From positions 4,092,001 through 4,156,000 of the forward strand of contig NZ_CP073696.1 in the NCBI RefSeq assembly GCF_025264645.1: a stretch of DNA of 64,000 bases, in the 5' to 3' direction. This DNA comes from Edaphobacter lichenicola. Lineage in GTDB: Bacteria > Acidobacteriota > Terriglobia > Terriglobales > Acidobacteriaceae. Position 1 is the stretch's first letter. Each line of letters opens with the position of its first letter. Both the position numbers and the translations under genes were made by a program. The notes below the pieces were generated by a model. That model did no database searches and was not told where the DNA came from. It was given only the letters and a program-made list of their open reading frames with translations. Below are positions 45,201 to 54,122 of this stretch, in pieces.

Positions 45201-45466
45201 AGAAGCAATTCAAATTCAAGGATCGGATCGCACTTAACCTCATCGGAGAAGCATTTAATATATTCAACGAGACGAACATCCGCGGGACCAGCAACAACAA
45301 CTACCCGGGACGCAACATCTCCATCAGCCCCTTTGAGCCGGCGCAGAACGGCCAACCCGCACAGACTGTCCAGTCAAACTTCTACTCCGCAGTCACAACC
45401 GCAGGTGGGTTCTTCGGCTCCGGCGGTCCCAGGGCATTCCAACTCGCAGCACGCCTGACCTTTTGA
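42284..45466 (+). CDS. Oar-like TonB-dependent receptor with carboxypeptidase-regulatory-like domain
   Basis: ATG 42284 after GGAGAGGCACG gives MRKKLGVLFCLLATTVAYGQ, a signal peptide; product 1060 residues. Residues about 22-105 form the carboxypeptidase-regulatory-like sandwich (LNGRVTDPQGLRVFGAQVTV). The plug carries IPLNGRNFLELAYLVPG and ITVDGGDNNDEVVGG, typical for Oar-type receptors, and the barrel ends with the aromatic LAARLTF. It is followed after 24 bases by two AhpD-like genes on the same strand, which is probably one operon. The ligand is unknown; the linked peroxidase-like genes do not point to a polysaccharide. Confidence 0.92.
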   Translation: MRKKLGVLFCLLATTVAYGQLPSSTLNGRVTDPQGLRVFGAQVTVTNLAQGTSRETQTNSEGLYVFPSLEVGTYDLRVESPTFATTETHGLILAAGKTQTVDIGLHAAGAKETINVAGDNQAVDLTQSIIQGQITSQTISTIPLNGRNFLELAYLVPGNRPAPTFDPTKTNTLEVSSAGGFGRGGNITVDGGDNNDEVVGGTLANFPEDSIQEFQIATARFTAEVGRSGNSIVNIVTKTGTNQYHGSLFFYERNRNLQALPATFDRSLPTPPFDREQYGAALGGPIRKDKAWFFSGFEYRDQNAALQTGTRNFATSQIQNTSAPSPLREALWSTRYDQQLGSKNTLMVRYSFNRSTDTGEATPSQTTPSFTAAERQNSLNRFNSVVAGLTTVLSPTRVNNFAFHYDNFYNNIPPYPLDAPTINPQLNLTNELIFPDLADGANFNLPQATYLNRYQFGDAFSWALGKHALRFGGEFQHYTAHGLINVFGTGTVILTSNFGFADLNGDGKIDDLDIPEAVGIKSSAPVTPVPIPTVFNSYLAFYAQDDWRVLPKLTLNLGLRWEYDSNLTGTSSAHDPCPNLTTLPTIPCTWMANVIDLKKSPDKKDFSPRIGFAYDPFGMGKTVIRGGYGIYYDRIILESGSEELVQNDRALTVTQYAGSYCVSPFVPGPPSLNACFAPQATFGTGSPSLAAPFSGPHQTGGVGMIGMGPDSHHPLIQQFSLGFQQQFASNWIMSADGLHVFANRQLNGHLLRSTDSTSPYVDCPGNNVPCSLTDPLSGISDNITLIESRAKSWYDGLIFSLQHQQSKLGHVAYQYNISYTLSKTLDYSDDDQLTNNNANEQVNLVEGINQPQLEKGYAVTDELNRITLYGEVQFPWLISFAPIYTFGSGVPADTFLPGTAVNGASGSRLPLISRNSLGREIKNSNQLNAMIDKWNALPVCPAAFPCLAGGILQHVPANINFFSPFSSLDFRLQKQFKFKDRIALNLIGEAFNIFNETNIRGTSNNNYPGRNISISPFEPAQNGQPAQTVQSNFYSAVTTAGGFFGSGGPRAFQLAARLTF

Positions 45467-45490
45467 TTCCCGAACTCGAAGGTAACAAGG

Positions 45491-46078
45491 ATGACAACAA
45501 TACCCATCGTGGACGAAGACACAGCTACGGGAGCAGTAGCTGACGCATACGCCGATTACCGAGCACGTTTTGGCCGCGATCATGTCCCAGGCATCCTCAA
45601 ATGCTTCGCGACCCATCCACCGCTTCTGGAGCAGATGATCGCACTTGCCTCTACTCTGCTCTTCACCGAGAGTCACCTCAGTCGCAAAGTCAAGGAGATG
45701 ATCGCGACTCATGTCTCGGTGCTCAACGCTTGTCCTTACTGCCTCGACAGCCACGCATTCTCTCTGCGAAACCAGGGAGGGAGCGATGAGTTATTGCTTG
45801 CGTTGTTTAACTCAAAACTGGACAGTTCAGAGATCAATATCAAGGAGCGTTGCATGCTTCAGTTCGTAGGCAAGATCACGAATGAGTCGTACAGGGTCTC
45901 CCCGGATGACATCAGCCTGCTGGGCACTTGCGAATGGAGCCACCAGGAAATCGCCGAAGCAGTCCACATTACAGCTCTATTTGCCTGTTTCAACCGTGTC
46001 GCCAACGCCTTCGGACTGCCGTCCCAGCACCTTTTGGATCTTGGTCCCAACCTGGCCCACACAAAAGAAAGCGCATGA
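45491..46078 (+). CDS. AhpD-like carboxymuconolactone decarboxylase family protein (first of two)
   Basis: The 195-residue product has the AhpD core with the redox motif CPYCLDSH near residue 80 and the helical pattern SRKVKEMIATHVSVLN before it. AhpD-type proteins use the two Cys and the His in peroxide or disulfide reduction. The second helical half (ISLLGTCEWSHQEIAEAVHI) is as in peroxidase-related proteins. AAGGTAACAAGG precedes the ATG. It is 24 bases after the TonB receptor and overlaps the next gene by four bases. Confidence 0.85.
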   Translation: MTTIPIVDEDTATGAVADAYADYRARFGRDHVPGILKCFATHPPLLEQMIALASTLLFTESHLSRKVKEMIATHVSVLNACPYCLDSHAFSLRNQGGSDELLLALFNSKLDSSEINIKERCMLQFVGKITNESYRVSPDDISLLGTCEWSHQEIAEAVHITALFACFNRVANAFGLPSQHLLDLGPNLAHTKESA

Positions 46079-46689
46079 ATATGTTGAAAACGGAACAGGC
46101 ATCCATATTTCTTCGCGGCGTCGAAGAGAATCCCAAGCCCAGCGTCTACCGCGATCTCATCGAAAATGCGAGAGCCACAGGGGCTGACTATTGGCAGATC
46201 TGGCATCTCCTCGCCTTCGATCCTGAAGCCGCCCATCACCTCGCCGCCCTCTCGCACACTCTCATGCACAAAGAGTGCCCCATCAGCCCCGGCCTTCGAG
46301 AACTCATTGCCGCCTACACATCGTCTCTCAACCAATGTGAGTTCTGCATGAAGGCCCACGCTGCCGTAGCCTCTCAGTTGTTGGGGGATGAGGCGCTCGT
46401 CTGGGCCGTCATCCGCGACCTCGACACCTCCTACCTCAACGACAAAGAGAAGGAGCTCCTGCGATTTGTCCGCAAGGTCACTCTGGCCCCATCCTCCATC
46501 ACCGCAACAGACACGCAACAAGTGAACGCCGCTGGTTGGGACGACGCTTCAATCTTCTACGCCATCTCTGCCTGCGCTCTATTCAACTTCTACAATCGTT
46601 GGATCTCAGCAACTGGGGTGAATCCCGTAAGCGACGAAGCCTTCAAGAACCTGGCCTCACGCATGGCAAAGGTTGGATACGACCGTTAA
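46075..46689 (+). CDS. AhpD-like carboxymuconolactone decarboxylase family protein (second of two)
   Basis: ATG 46075 overlaps the preceding stop (ATGA), so translation is coupled. The 204-residue product has the motif CEFCMKAH near residue 87, the AhpD CxxCxxxH. A helical pattern ISPGLRELIAAYTSSLNQ precedes it. It differs considerably from its neighbour, so the pair is an old duplication or two recruited members rather than a recent copy. Together with the receptor it may form a surface-uptake and detoxification unit; this is inference. Confidence 0.85.
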   Translation: MNMLKTEQASIFLRGVEENPKPSVYRDLIENARATGADYWQIWHLLAFDPEAAHHLAALSHTLMHKECPISPGLRELIAAYTSSLNQCEFCMKAHAAVASQLLGDEALVWAVIRDLDTSYLNDKEKELLRFVRKVTLAPSSITATDTQQVNAAGWDDASIFYAISACALFNFYNRWISATGVNPVSDEAFKNLASRMAKVGYDR

Positions 46690-46765
46690 CGCTTTGCCTA
46701 CTTGCGTGTGTTCCGAATCCAACACCAGCGTGTCGGGCGTATGTTCCTGGAAAGGATAAGAGAAA

Positions 46766-46842
46766 TGGTCGGGACGACTAGATTCGAACTAGCGACCTCA
46801 CCCACCCCAAGGGTGCGCTCTACCAGGCTGAGCCACGTCCCG
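46766..46842 (-). tRNA. tRNA-Pro(GGG)
   Basis: The minus strand reads acceptor CGGGACG with CGTCCCG, D-arm GCTC/GAGC, anticodon stem CACCC/GGGTG with loop TTGGGGT (anticodon GGG), T-loop TTCGAAT, discriminator A and encoded CCA at 46766-46768. The total is 77 bases. Confidence 0.95.
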
Positions 46843-46945
46843 ACTATTGGTTTGCACGTCGGCCCAGGCGGGCGACGGCGGGGTATCCTGCAGTCCTAAG
46901 TGTACACGACCAGCCATCGTTACGAGAATTCAGGCGGTCTTCACC

Positions 46946-47218
46946 CTACGTCGTAGGCGCCACAAACTCCTTCGGCAAGGAACCACCCTCGCCAAAGAAG
47001 AACTCGTTCATCTGTTCCACCAAAAACTCCTGCGCCTCGCGCGTCCAAGGCTGCAGACGGTACTCATTCAACAGCATCTTCTGCCGCTCCACCCACTCGC
47101 CCCACGACTTCTTTGAGACGTTTTTGAAGATCTTCTGGCCAAAGTCCGAATCGAACGGCGGCTCATCCAGCCCTTCCATCTCAGTCTTGAATCGCGTGTC
47201 GAAAACCATATGTGCCAT
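46946..47218 (-). CDS. yggX: YggX family Fe(2+)-trafficking / oxidative damage protection protein
   Basis: The 90-residue product covers the family: EGLDEPPFDSDFGQKIFKNV, SKKSWGEWVERQKMLLNEYR and the C-terminal FLVEQMNEFFFGEG. YggX proteins protect iron-sulfur enzymes under oxidative stress. The usual N-terminal MVFC is here MVFD, so the conserved Cys is replaced by Asp. AAGGAG lies nine bases before the ATG. The gene is divergent from the DUF1772-like membrane protein. Confidence 0.9.
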   Translation of the reverse strand: MAHMVFDTRFKTEMEGLDEPPFDSDFGQKIFKNVSKKSWGEWVERQKMLLNEYRLQPWTREAQEFLVEQMNEFFFGEGGSLPKEFVAPTT

Positions 47219-47286
47219 TCTTTTGAACTCCTTTGGAACTTTTATTTTACGATGCCGTACGAATTATTGCGCTGCATCGAATAACC

Positions 47287-47757
47287 ATGACACTTGCCTA
47301 CGACATAGCGACCTCAGCGATAGCAGGAATGATGGTAGGCAACGAGTTCGCCGTCGCAGCCTTCGTCCACCCCCAGTTGGAAAAACTCCCCTCGAAAGCT
47401 CACTCTAAAACTGCCGCCCTGCTCGCCGCCGCCCTCGGCAGGGCGATGCCACTCTGGTATGGTTTAGCTCTCTTGCTCATCGTTGGTGCAGCATTTGAAC
47501 ATCGGCCAATCTCGCAAGGCTCCGGACTTCTTCTTGCCGCCGCTGCCGCACTGTGGGCCGCCACCATCGTCGTTACCATTGCGATGCTGGTGCCGATCAA
47601 CAACCGAATCGCGAAGCTGAATCCCGACCGTCCCTACGACGGATGGCTAAACGATCGCGCACGCTGGGACCTCCTTCATCGAGTCCGAGTAGCAATCCTG
47701 ATCATCGCCCTTCTCTTGCTCCTGACAGGTCTCTTCGGCGGAGCAGCATCAATTTAA
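47287..47757 (+). CDS. DUF1772-like four-helix membrane protein
   Basis: From ATG 47287 the 156-residue protein has about four hydrophobic helices and the DUF1772 pattern (GNEFAVAAFVHPQLEKLP, LVPINNRIAKLNPDRP, then WDLLHRVRVAILIIALLLLL). The longer frame from 47233 adds residues without hydrophobic or conserved character. Function is unknown; it is convergent with RNase R. Confidence 0.75.
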   Translation: MTLAYDIATSAIAGMMVGNEFAVAAFVHPQLEKLPSKAHSKTAALLAAALGRAMPLWYGLALLLIVGAAFEHRPISQGSGLLLAAAAALWAATIVVTIAMLVPINNRIAKLNPDRPYDGWLNDRARWDLLHRVRVAILIIALLLLLTGLFGGAASI

Positions 47758-47761
47758 CGCC

Positions 47762-50473
47762 CTAACGCCGCTTCCCCTTAGCCTTTTTATTTCGCTCCCG
47801 CGCCTTTGCCTTCGTCTTACCTTTCTTACCCGAGCGATTCGGACTGGAATGCGGTCGTTCTCCGCTCGCCGACGCCGCAGTCTTCGACCTGCGCAGCGAT
47901 CGTGGCACAACCGCAACATCGTCCTCTGACGGCAGCAAGGCAAACTGCAGTCGCCGCTGTTGCCGGTCAATCCGGTCCAGCAGCACATGCACCTGCTGTC
48001 CCATCTTGAACACCCGCCCGTTACGCGTCCCGACGATCTGCCGATCTGTATCGCGAAACATATAGCGGTCATCCTGCAGCGAAGTAAGCGGCACCAACCC
48101 TTCAATGAACAGATCATTCAACTCGACGAAAAATCCATACTTCGTGCAGGAAAGAATGATGGCATTGAAGTCTTCGCCCACTCTGTCCTGCATAAATTTG
48201 ATCTTCTTCCACTCGATCAGCTCGCGCTCCGCATCATCGGCTCGTCGCTCCGATTGGCTCGACTCCGCTGCAATCGCCCCCAACTCCGCCTCTGGGACCG
48301 GCCCTTCAAGCGGTGCTCGTTCAGCATGTTCTGATCTCCCTTTGCCAACATGCCTCTCCCCCCACGGCTGCGGCCCATCCGACAAGATCGCCGCACCCGC
48401 TGGATTCGAACCGCCTTGAATCAGCTCCCGCAGCAGACGATGCACGATCAAATCTGGATAGCGCCGAATCGGCGATGTGAAGTGCGTATAGCTCGGCGCA
48501 GCCAGCGCAAAATGTCCAACATTTTTCTCGCTATACCGCGCCTGCTTCAACGAACGCAACATCAGGTACGACAGAATCCGTTCCTCCGCCTTTCCTGCAA
48601 TCTTCGCCGTCAACTTCTGATACATCTGCGGCGTCACTGGAATCGACTCCGCCACCTCATGCGTCTTCGCCTGGCGGTTTGTCCCTCGAGCATCGCGCCG
48701 GTCGCCCTTCGTCTGAATCCGTTTCACCGGCAGACTGCTGAAACCCAGCGAGTATCCAAACTGACTCGCGGTCTCCTCGAAGTCAACGATGCGCTTCGGA
48801 TCAGGTACCTCATGAATTCGATACACACTCGGCACACTCTGCGACTCGATCCACGTCGCCACACACTCATTTGCCGAGAGCATAAACTCTTCGATCAACC
48901 GATGCGACCACCCTCGCTGCGACCTTACAATCGCCTCCATATTTCCATCCGGATCGAACTGAATCACCGGCTCCGGCAGATCAAAATCAATCGACCCACG
49001 CCGATGCCGCTTCGCATTCAGCTTCAGCGCAAGCTCGTACATGCGCTCAAACTCCGGCACCAACTCCGCAAACTCCGCCCGCGTCTCGGCATTCCCATCC
49101 AGCACACCCTGAATCTGCGTATACGTCATCCGCTTCGCACTGCGAATGATCCCCTCGCACACCTCGTATCCCAACACCTCGCCGCGTCCATCGATCTCCA
49201 TCAAGCAGCTCAGCACCAGCCGATCCTCATCAGGCCGCAGACTGCACATGCCACTCGAAAGCTGCGGCGGCAACATTGGAATCGCGCGATCCGGAAAATA
49301 AACCGAAGTCCCTCGCAGACGTGCCTCAAGATCGAGCGCCGTACCTGGCCGCACGTAGTGGCTCACATCCGCAATATGAACCTGCAACTCCCAATTGCCA
49401 TTAGGCAGCGGCCGCACCAGCACAGCGTCATCGAAGTCCCGTGCCGTCTCCCCATCAATCGTGACGATCTTCAACCCACGAAAATCTCTGCGCCGTCCAA
49501 TCTCCTCCGCGTCAAGAGTATCGACCGTCTGCTCCGCTGAAGCGGTAGCCTCCGCCAACACATTCATCGGAAATACATGCGGGAGATGATGCTTCCGAAT
49601 AATGATCTCGACATCCACGCCAAATGCATCCGGCGGCCCCAGCACTTCAATCACGCGCCCACGCGCCGGCCGCCCCACGGTCGGAAAATCCGTAATCTCC
49701 ACATCGACCGCAAGCCCCTCCAATGGGCGATGCGAATCAAGCTCCTCCGACCAATGCACCTGCGACGCCTGCGCCTCCTCCCCCAGCACACGATGCGGCG
49801 TCTCTCTTGGTGTTGACGGAACCTCTGCGCCCTCAGGAATCAGAATCGCCCCGCCACCAGGGGAGCCGGCCATCCGCTCATCCAACGGCGTAATGTAGTT
49901 TCCATCAACCAGCGGTACGTTATCCCAGGCACTTCTCCGATGCGCCCGCGCATAGTGAAAGATCCCCACCACCGTCGGGTTCCTTCGATTCAGTACCCGG
50001 GCAATCCGCCCCGACCGCCGTCCATCTCTCCCCGGTGGCGCTTCGTCCACCAAAACCTCATCGCCCTGCATCGCGCCATTCAATTCATTCGGCGGAATAA
50101 AAAGATCGTCGTTCCGATCCACACTTCCATTCGGCCTCACAAAGCCATACCCATCGCGATGCAGATCGAGCCGCCCCGCCAGCAGTCGATCCCGCGTCGC
50201 CCGATGCTCCACCGGCATCTCAAGCCCACCACGCTTTACCCGCTTCGTCTTCTCAGGCGTCGCCGCAGGCAGGCTCCACTGCTCACTATCAGTCTTGACC
50301 AACTCCCCACGAACCGTAATCCGCGCCAACTGCTCCAGCAGCAGACGCCGCTCGCGCCCACCGCCTAAACCAAGCTCACGAATCAACTGCTTATACCCTG
50401 CGCGATGCCCAGGCGAGCGCTCAATCAACCGCATCAGCTCTCGATCAGTCTGTGGATAGGGAGTGTGTGCCAT
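47762..50473 (-). CDS. rnr: ribonuclease R
   Basis: The 903-residue protein has the RNase R layout: N-terminal helix-turn-helix region, cold-shock domain (GYGFVRPNGS), RNB catalytic domain (IVTIDGETARDFDDAVLV, where the Asp cluster binds magnesium; FPDRAIPMLPPQLSSGMCSL; HFTSPIRRYPDLIVHRLL) and a C-terminal S1 domain (VGEDFNAIILSCTKYGFFV). It ends with a basic Lys/Arg tail. A Ser/Glu-rich insert of about 50 residues lies between the RNB and S1 parts. It degrades structured RNA 3' to 5'. The upstream gene on the same strand ends 37 bases before its start. Confidence 0.95.
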   Translation of the reverse strand: MAHTPYPQTDRELMRLIERSPGHRAGYKQLIRELGLGGGRERRLLLEQLARITVRGELVKTDSEQWSLPAATPEKTKRVKRGGLEMPVEHRATRDRLLAGRLDLHRDGYGFVRPNGSVDRNDDLFIPPNELNGAMQGDEVLVDEAPPGRDGRRSGRIARVLNRRNPTVVGIFHYARAHRRSAWDNVPLVDGNYITPLDERMAGSPGGGAILIPEGAEVPSTPRETPHRVLGEEAQASQVHWSEELDSHRPLEGLAVDVEITDFPTVGRPARGRVIEVLGPPDAFGVDVEIIIRKHHLPHVFPMNVLAEATASAEQTVDTLDAEEIGRRRDFRGLKIVTIDGETARDFDDAVLVRPLPNGNWELQVHIADVSHYVRPGTALDLEARLRGTSVYFPDRAIPMLPPQLSSGMCSLRPDEDRLVLSCLMEIDGRGEVLGYEVCEGIIRSAKRMTYTQIQGVLDGNAETRAEFAELVPEFERMYELALKLNAKRHRRGSIDFDLPEPVIQFDPDGNMEAIVRSQRGWSHRLIEEFMLSANECVATWIESQSVPSVYRIHEVPDPKRIVDFEETASQFGYSLGFSSLPVKRIQTKGDRRDARGTNRQAKTHEVAESIPVTPQMYQKLTAKIAGKAEERILSYLMLRSLKQARYSEKNVGHFALAAPSYTHFTSPIRRYPDLIVHRLLRELIQGGSNPAGAAILSDGPQPWGERHVGKGRSEHAERAPLEGPVPEAELGAIAAESSQSERRADDAERELIEWKKIKFMQDRVGEDFNAIILSCTKYGFFVELNDLFIEGLVPLTSLQDDRYMFRDTDRQIVGTRNGRVFKMGQQVHVLLDRIDRQQRRLQFALLPSEDDVAVVPRSLRRSKTAASASGERPHSSPNRSGKKGKTKAKARERNKKAKGKRR

Positions 50474-50510
50474 CGTCTCCGAGCATACAGCGAGCCGCTG
50501 TCCTTTTCGC

Positions 50511-51344
50511 CTACTTCAATGTTCCCGTCAGGGTTTTGGACATCTCCGCCGCCTGCTCGAGCGTGATCCCCTTCGGCATCTGCATGAAATCCGTCTGCAC
50601 TTCGTCCTGTTGCTCCCCAATGCTCTTAAAAAATAGCGCCTTGCCCTCTATGTGCACATGCGTCTCAACAATCTGCCATAGCTTCGGGGTGACCTCCCGT
50701 CGCTCCACACGAAACGTCCCACCGGCGCGGAGTCGCCCCAGCAGACCCCAGCCAAACGTCACATCCTGCGTCAGCCTTCCGCTGATCGTAACGATCCGGT
50801 TCTGCCCCTTATTCACCACCAGCTTGCCCGCCATCTGTCCCAGTACGCGCCCCTGAAAATCAGGCGGACTAAACTTTGGATTCGGCTCAAAGTTCAGCGT
50901 GATGTTCTCCCCATCGTCGCTTCCCAACTTCCAGGTAAACGCATCGGGCAGCATCCGAAGCAGCTCTTCCGCGTTCTTCCCGTCCTGTTGGCCATCTTTT
51001 TTTTGCTTCGCCAGTTGAGCCGGGTCGTGGATGAAGGTCTGCACCCGCTGATCCTCAGCCGTGGCCTCCGTCTCGCTCAACGGCCGTCCATTCTTTTCGA
51101 TCAGTCGCTTCACGGAGCCATGACTGGTCTCGACCACAATCGAAACCGTATTCATCCCGTCTTTCTGAACATCACGATAGCGCCAGTGGGAGTGGTCATT
51201 CAGGTCCGCATCCAGTTCGGCATTCATCGCAACCCGAACAATATCCCTCGGATCCTTCGGCTCCTGGGCGCGCATCGGCAACGTACCCACAGCGAACAAA
51301 CTCGCCAACACGACCAGCACTGCATGGAACTTCAAATTCTTCAT
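50511..51344 (-). CDS. secreted protein of unknown function
   Basis: I do not recognise the family. ATG 51344 (MKNLKFHAV) is preferred to TTG 51377. A signal peptide (VLVVLASLFAVGTLPMRA) is followed by a predominantly beta and charged region with KLGSDDGENITLNFEPNPKF and QGRVLGQMAGKLVVN, vaguely like a lipoprotein-carrier fold. It is co-directional with RNase R. Acidobacterial genomes have many such small exported proteins. Confidence 0.6.
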   Translation of the reverse strand: MKNLKFHAVLVVLASLFAVGTLPMRAQEPKDPRDIVRVAMNAELDADLNDHSHWRYRDVQKDGMNTVSIVVETSHGSVKRLIEKNGRPLSETEATAEDQRVQTFIHDPAQLAKQKKDGQQDGKNAEELLRMLPDAFTWKLGSDDGENITLNFEPNPKFSPPDFQGRVLGQMAGKLVVNKGQNRIVTISGRLTQDVTFGWGLLGRLRAGGTFRVERREVTPKLWQIVETHVHIEGKALFFKSIGEQQDEVQTDFMQMPKGITLEQAAEMSKTLTGTLK

Positions 51345-51550
51345 AAACCCACATTCTTTAAGATGCAGATTCTTCAATAACGCTAATATCCAAATTCGAT
51401 ACTATCCTTTAGACGCCGATCGCTCTGCTAAATGTCATCGCGCAAGACTCTGCGTTGCAATTAACTGCCTTAATCTTTGACATTGCCGTTGTTTGTTCTT
51501 GTTGGTGTCATCCGTAGGGATCTGCTTCTACCTTTGCGTTCCAGCATGAT

Positions 51551-52810
51551 CTAGTCCACCCACTCCACCCGAACACTCTTCTTCCCCAACCGCAGCGTAG
51601 GCGACTCACCCATCGCATCCCTGCCATAGGTCCTGCCCGAGATCTTCTCTCCATTCAAGCTCACTGCATTCTCCGCCAGCTTACGCGTCGCCTCACCCGT
51701 CGAACTCGCAAGTCCCGCAAGCACAAGCAACTTCGGCACACGAATCTCTGCCACCCCACTCTCCGCCACGCTCAGCAGTCCTTCTTCTGCAAGCGATACC
51801 TTCACCACCGGCACATCCTCACTCACACCGCGTTGCTGAAACATCTTCGCCCAACCCTCAGCCGCAGCATCCGCCTCCTCCTTCGAATGAAAGTCCCGCG
51901 TAATCGTCCACGCAAGATTCTTCTTCGCCTGCATCGGATGCAGCGCGCCACACACAACATCCGTCTGCATCTGCGCAATCTCCGACCCGCGCAGATCCGT
52001 CAGCAGCGTCCAGTACCTCCACATCAACTCATCCGATACCGACATCAGCTTCCCATACATCTCTGCCGCAGGCTCATGCACACCAATCGCATTCCCCAGC
52101 GACTTCGACATCTTCTGCACACCATCCAGCCCCTCGATAATCGGCATCATCAACACGATCTGCTGCGGATGCCCATAGTGCTTCTGCAGATCACGCCCAC
52201 GCATCAGATTGAACTTCTGATCCGTCCCACCCAACTCCACATCGCACTCCAACGCCACCGAGTCGTACCCCTGCGCAATCGGATAGATCAGCTCATGCAG
52301 CGCAATCGGCTGCTCCTCGTTGAACCGCTTATGAAAGTCCTCGCGCTCCAGCATCTGCGACACCGTGAACTGGGCCATCAGCTTCACCATGTCGTAGTAG
52401 CTCAACTTATCCAGCCACTCGGAGTTGTATCGAACCTCCGTCGTCTCACGATCGAGTATCTGGAAGACCTGTTCCTTATACGTCTCCGCATTCGCCGCAA
52501 TCTGCTCCGGCGTCAGCGGCTTCCGTGTCACATTCCTTCCCGTCGGATCGCCGATCAGCGCCGTAGAATCGCCAATCAAAAAAATAACCGTATGCCCCAG
52601 CGTCTGAAAGTGCCGCAGCTTACGCAGCAACACCGTATGCCCCAAATGAAGATCCGGCGCCGTAGGATCGAACCCCGCCTTGATCCGCATCGGCACGCCC
52701 GTCGCAATTGACTTCGTAATGCGTTCCTTCAGCGCCTCCAGCGGAACAATCTCCGCAGCACCTTTGGTTATCAAATCAAGCTGATCTTCGAGAGAAGCAA
52801 ACGTAGCCAT
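51551..52810 (-). CDS. tyrS: tyrosyl-tRNA synthetase
   Basis: The 419-residue product has class I synthetase motifs [13 protein letters not shown] (HIGH type) and [10 protein letters not shown] (KMSKS), the Tyr-binding stretch and [17 protein letters not shown]. The S4 RNA-binding domain is at the C terminus ([20 protein letters not shown]). ATG 52810 is chosen; TTG 52819 is in frame but less likely. It is the 2-type bacterial TyrS, of normal length. Confidence 0.95.
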   Translation of the reverse strand: MATFASLEDQLDLITKGAAEIVPLEALKERITKSIATGVPMRIKAGFDPTAPDLHLGHTVLLRKLRHFQTLGHTVIFLIGDSTALIGDPTGRNVTRKPLTPEQIAANAETYKEQVFQILDRETTEVRYNSEWLDKLSYYDMVKLMAQFTVSQMLEREDFHKRFNEEQPIALHELIYPIAQGYDSVALECDVELGGTDQKFNLMRGRDLQKHYGHPQQIVLMMPIIEGLDGVQKMSKSLGNAIGVHEPAAEMYGKLMSVSDELMWRYWTLLTDLRGSEIAQMQTDVVCGALHPMQAKKNLAWTITRDFHSKEEADAAAEGWAKMFQQRGVSEDVPVVKVSLAEEGLLSVAESGVAEIRVPKLLVLAGLASSTGEATRKLAENAVSLNGEKISGRTYGRDAMGESPTLRLGKKSVRVEWVD

Positions 52811-52858
52811 ATCGTTCAAGTATAAAGACGAAAGCCACTCCCAACCACCTTTGCCGAG

Positions 52859-53605
52859 TCATCTCCTGAACGCGTATGTCAATTTGAAGAGGCCATTATC
52901 GACGCCTGATTCGCCGGAGCAGTATCCGCATTCGAAAAATGTTGTAACTGATACTCAAGACGAATCGACTGCGTTGGTGTCCGAAAGTATTCAACGCCAG
53001 CACCAAACTGAAAGGTGAAGTTGAAGGATCCTGCCGTGTCAATCGGAATTTTCTTTGCTGAAAGCAGCAACCCTGCAAGCACGCTCGCTGTAGGCTGCCA
53101 CCGGCTTCTTGGGCGAAGATTGATCCTTGTCCCAAGCGGTGATAGACCTTCGACGTAGGTCCAGCGGCGCCCGCACGTTGTAGTCAACGTCTCGGCATAG
53201 AGAACTCCTGTCGTAGGGTCTGTGAACGAAAAACTGGTAGCGCCAGCAACACAGCGCAGCACAGCGCTTGGTGGGTTGGTGTTCGTCATCACTGGAGGCG
53301 GGAAGTAATTGCAGCAGTGAGGGTCGCGGTCGGATCGCTTTCAGCAATCAGAGGACGAAGCTCCGCAGCATATTTCAAACGAATCTCTGATTTGCTATAA
53401 GTCGACGCTCGTACTGAAATCCCACCTCAGTAAACTTACGATCTGGAGCCTTTCCCAACACAATGTGGCTCGAGTCATTGGAATAGACGAAGAACGCGGC
53501 GAAAGTATTCTGGCCTCCAAACGATATCGTGTCTGGGGTCTGTGCGGTTGCTAAAGGAGTAAAAAGAAACCCAAAGAAAAGGCAGAAGAATACCGATCGC
53601 TTCAT
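52859..53605 (-). pseudogene. PagL-like lipid A 3-O-deacylase (acyloxyacyl hydrolase), three frameshifts
   Basis: ATG 53605 gives a signal peptide and DTISFGGQNTFAAFFVYSND, then the frame breaks near 53385. KYAAELRPLIAESDP continues in a second frame until about 53300; a third frame carries VLRCVAGATSFSFTD and LEYQLQHFSNADTAP with the catalytic His-Ser pair. A fourth shift near 52907 (a lost C turning NPGVD into NQAS) hides the correct ending GVDNGLFKLTYAF, which is found to 52859. PagL enzymes remove an acyl chain from lipid A. The order and content of the family are intact apart from the shifts. Confidence 0.78.
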
Positions 53606-53711
53606 TCATTCCCCAGTTGCTCTGCAAGGTAACGGGATTGTATCTCGTCCGGCTTGCGCGGTAACTTCAAATCACGTCCGTTTCGAGGGTCGCTCCAGCA
53701 TCACACATCTC

Positions 53712-54122
53712 ATGCCCGACCGTAAGCGCAAACCCGAACGCACCACCCCGCGCAAGGACAAGATCTGCAAGACCTGCGGACGCACCTTCGAGTGGCGCAA
53801 ACAATGGGCGCGGGACTGGGACATCATCAAATACTGCAGCGACGCCTGCCGCGGCCACAAGCCAGGCGAAGTCGACGCCGTCCTCGAAGCTACTATCCTC
53901 TCGCTCCTCGCCGACCGTGGCCGCGACAAAACCATCTGCCCGTCCGAAGCCGCCAAGGCAGTCGGAGGGAATGACACTCGTCGCGACTGGGAGGGTCTCA
54001 TGGAACCCGCTCGCGCAGCCGCACGCCGTCTCGTCGCCGCTGGCAGAATCGTCATCACCCAGCACGGCCACATCGTCGATCCCTCCACCGCAAAAGGTCC
54101 CATCCGACTCCGCCTGCGCTAA
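53712..54122 (+). CDS. DUF2256-DUF3253 fusion protein
   Basis: ATG 53712; product 136 residues. The N-terminal DUF2256 part has a zinc-finger-like ICKTCGRTFEWRKQW and YCSDACRG (four Cys). The DUF3253 part follows (ATILSLLADRGRDKTICPS, then AAKAVGG and AARRLVAAGRIVITQHGHIV, then KGPIRLRLR), a winged-helix-like domain. Both halves are commonly separate genes; fusion is known in several phyla. The role is unknown; nucleic-acid binding is likely. It is divergent from the PagL pseudogene. Confidence 0.8.
   Translation: MPDRKRKPERTTPRKDKICKTCGRTFEWRKQWARDWDIIKYCSDACRGHKPGEVDAVLEATILSLLADRGRDKTICPSEAAKAVGGNDTRRDWEGLMEPARAAARRLVAAGRIVITQHGHIVDPSTAKGPIRLRLR

Noticed and set aside
48350..49540. 396-codon plus-strand frame opposite RNase R
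   Set aside because: Arg/His/Leu-rich shadow of the RNase R codons, no homology.
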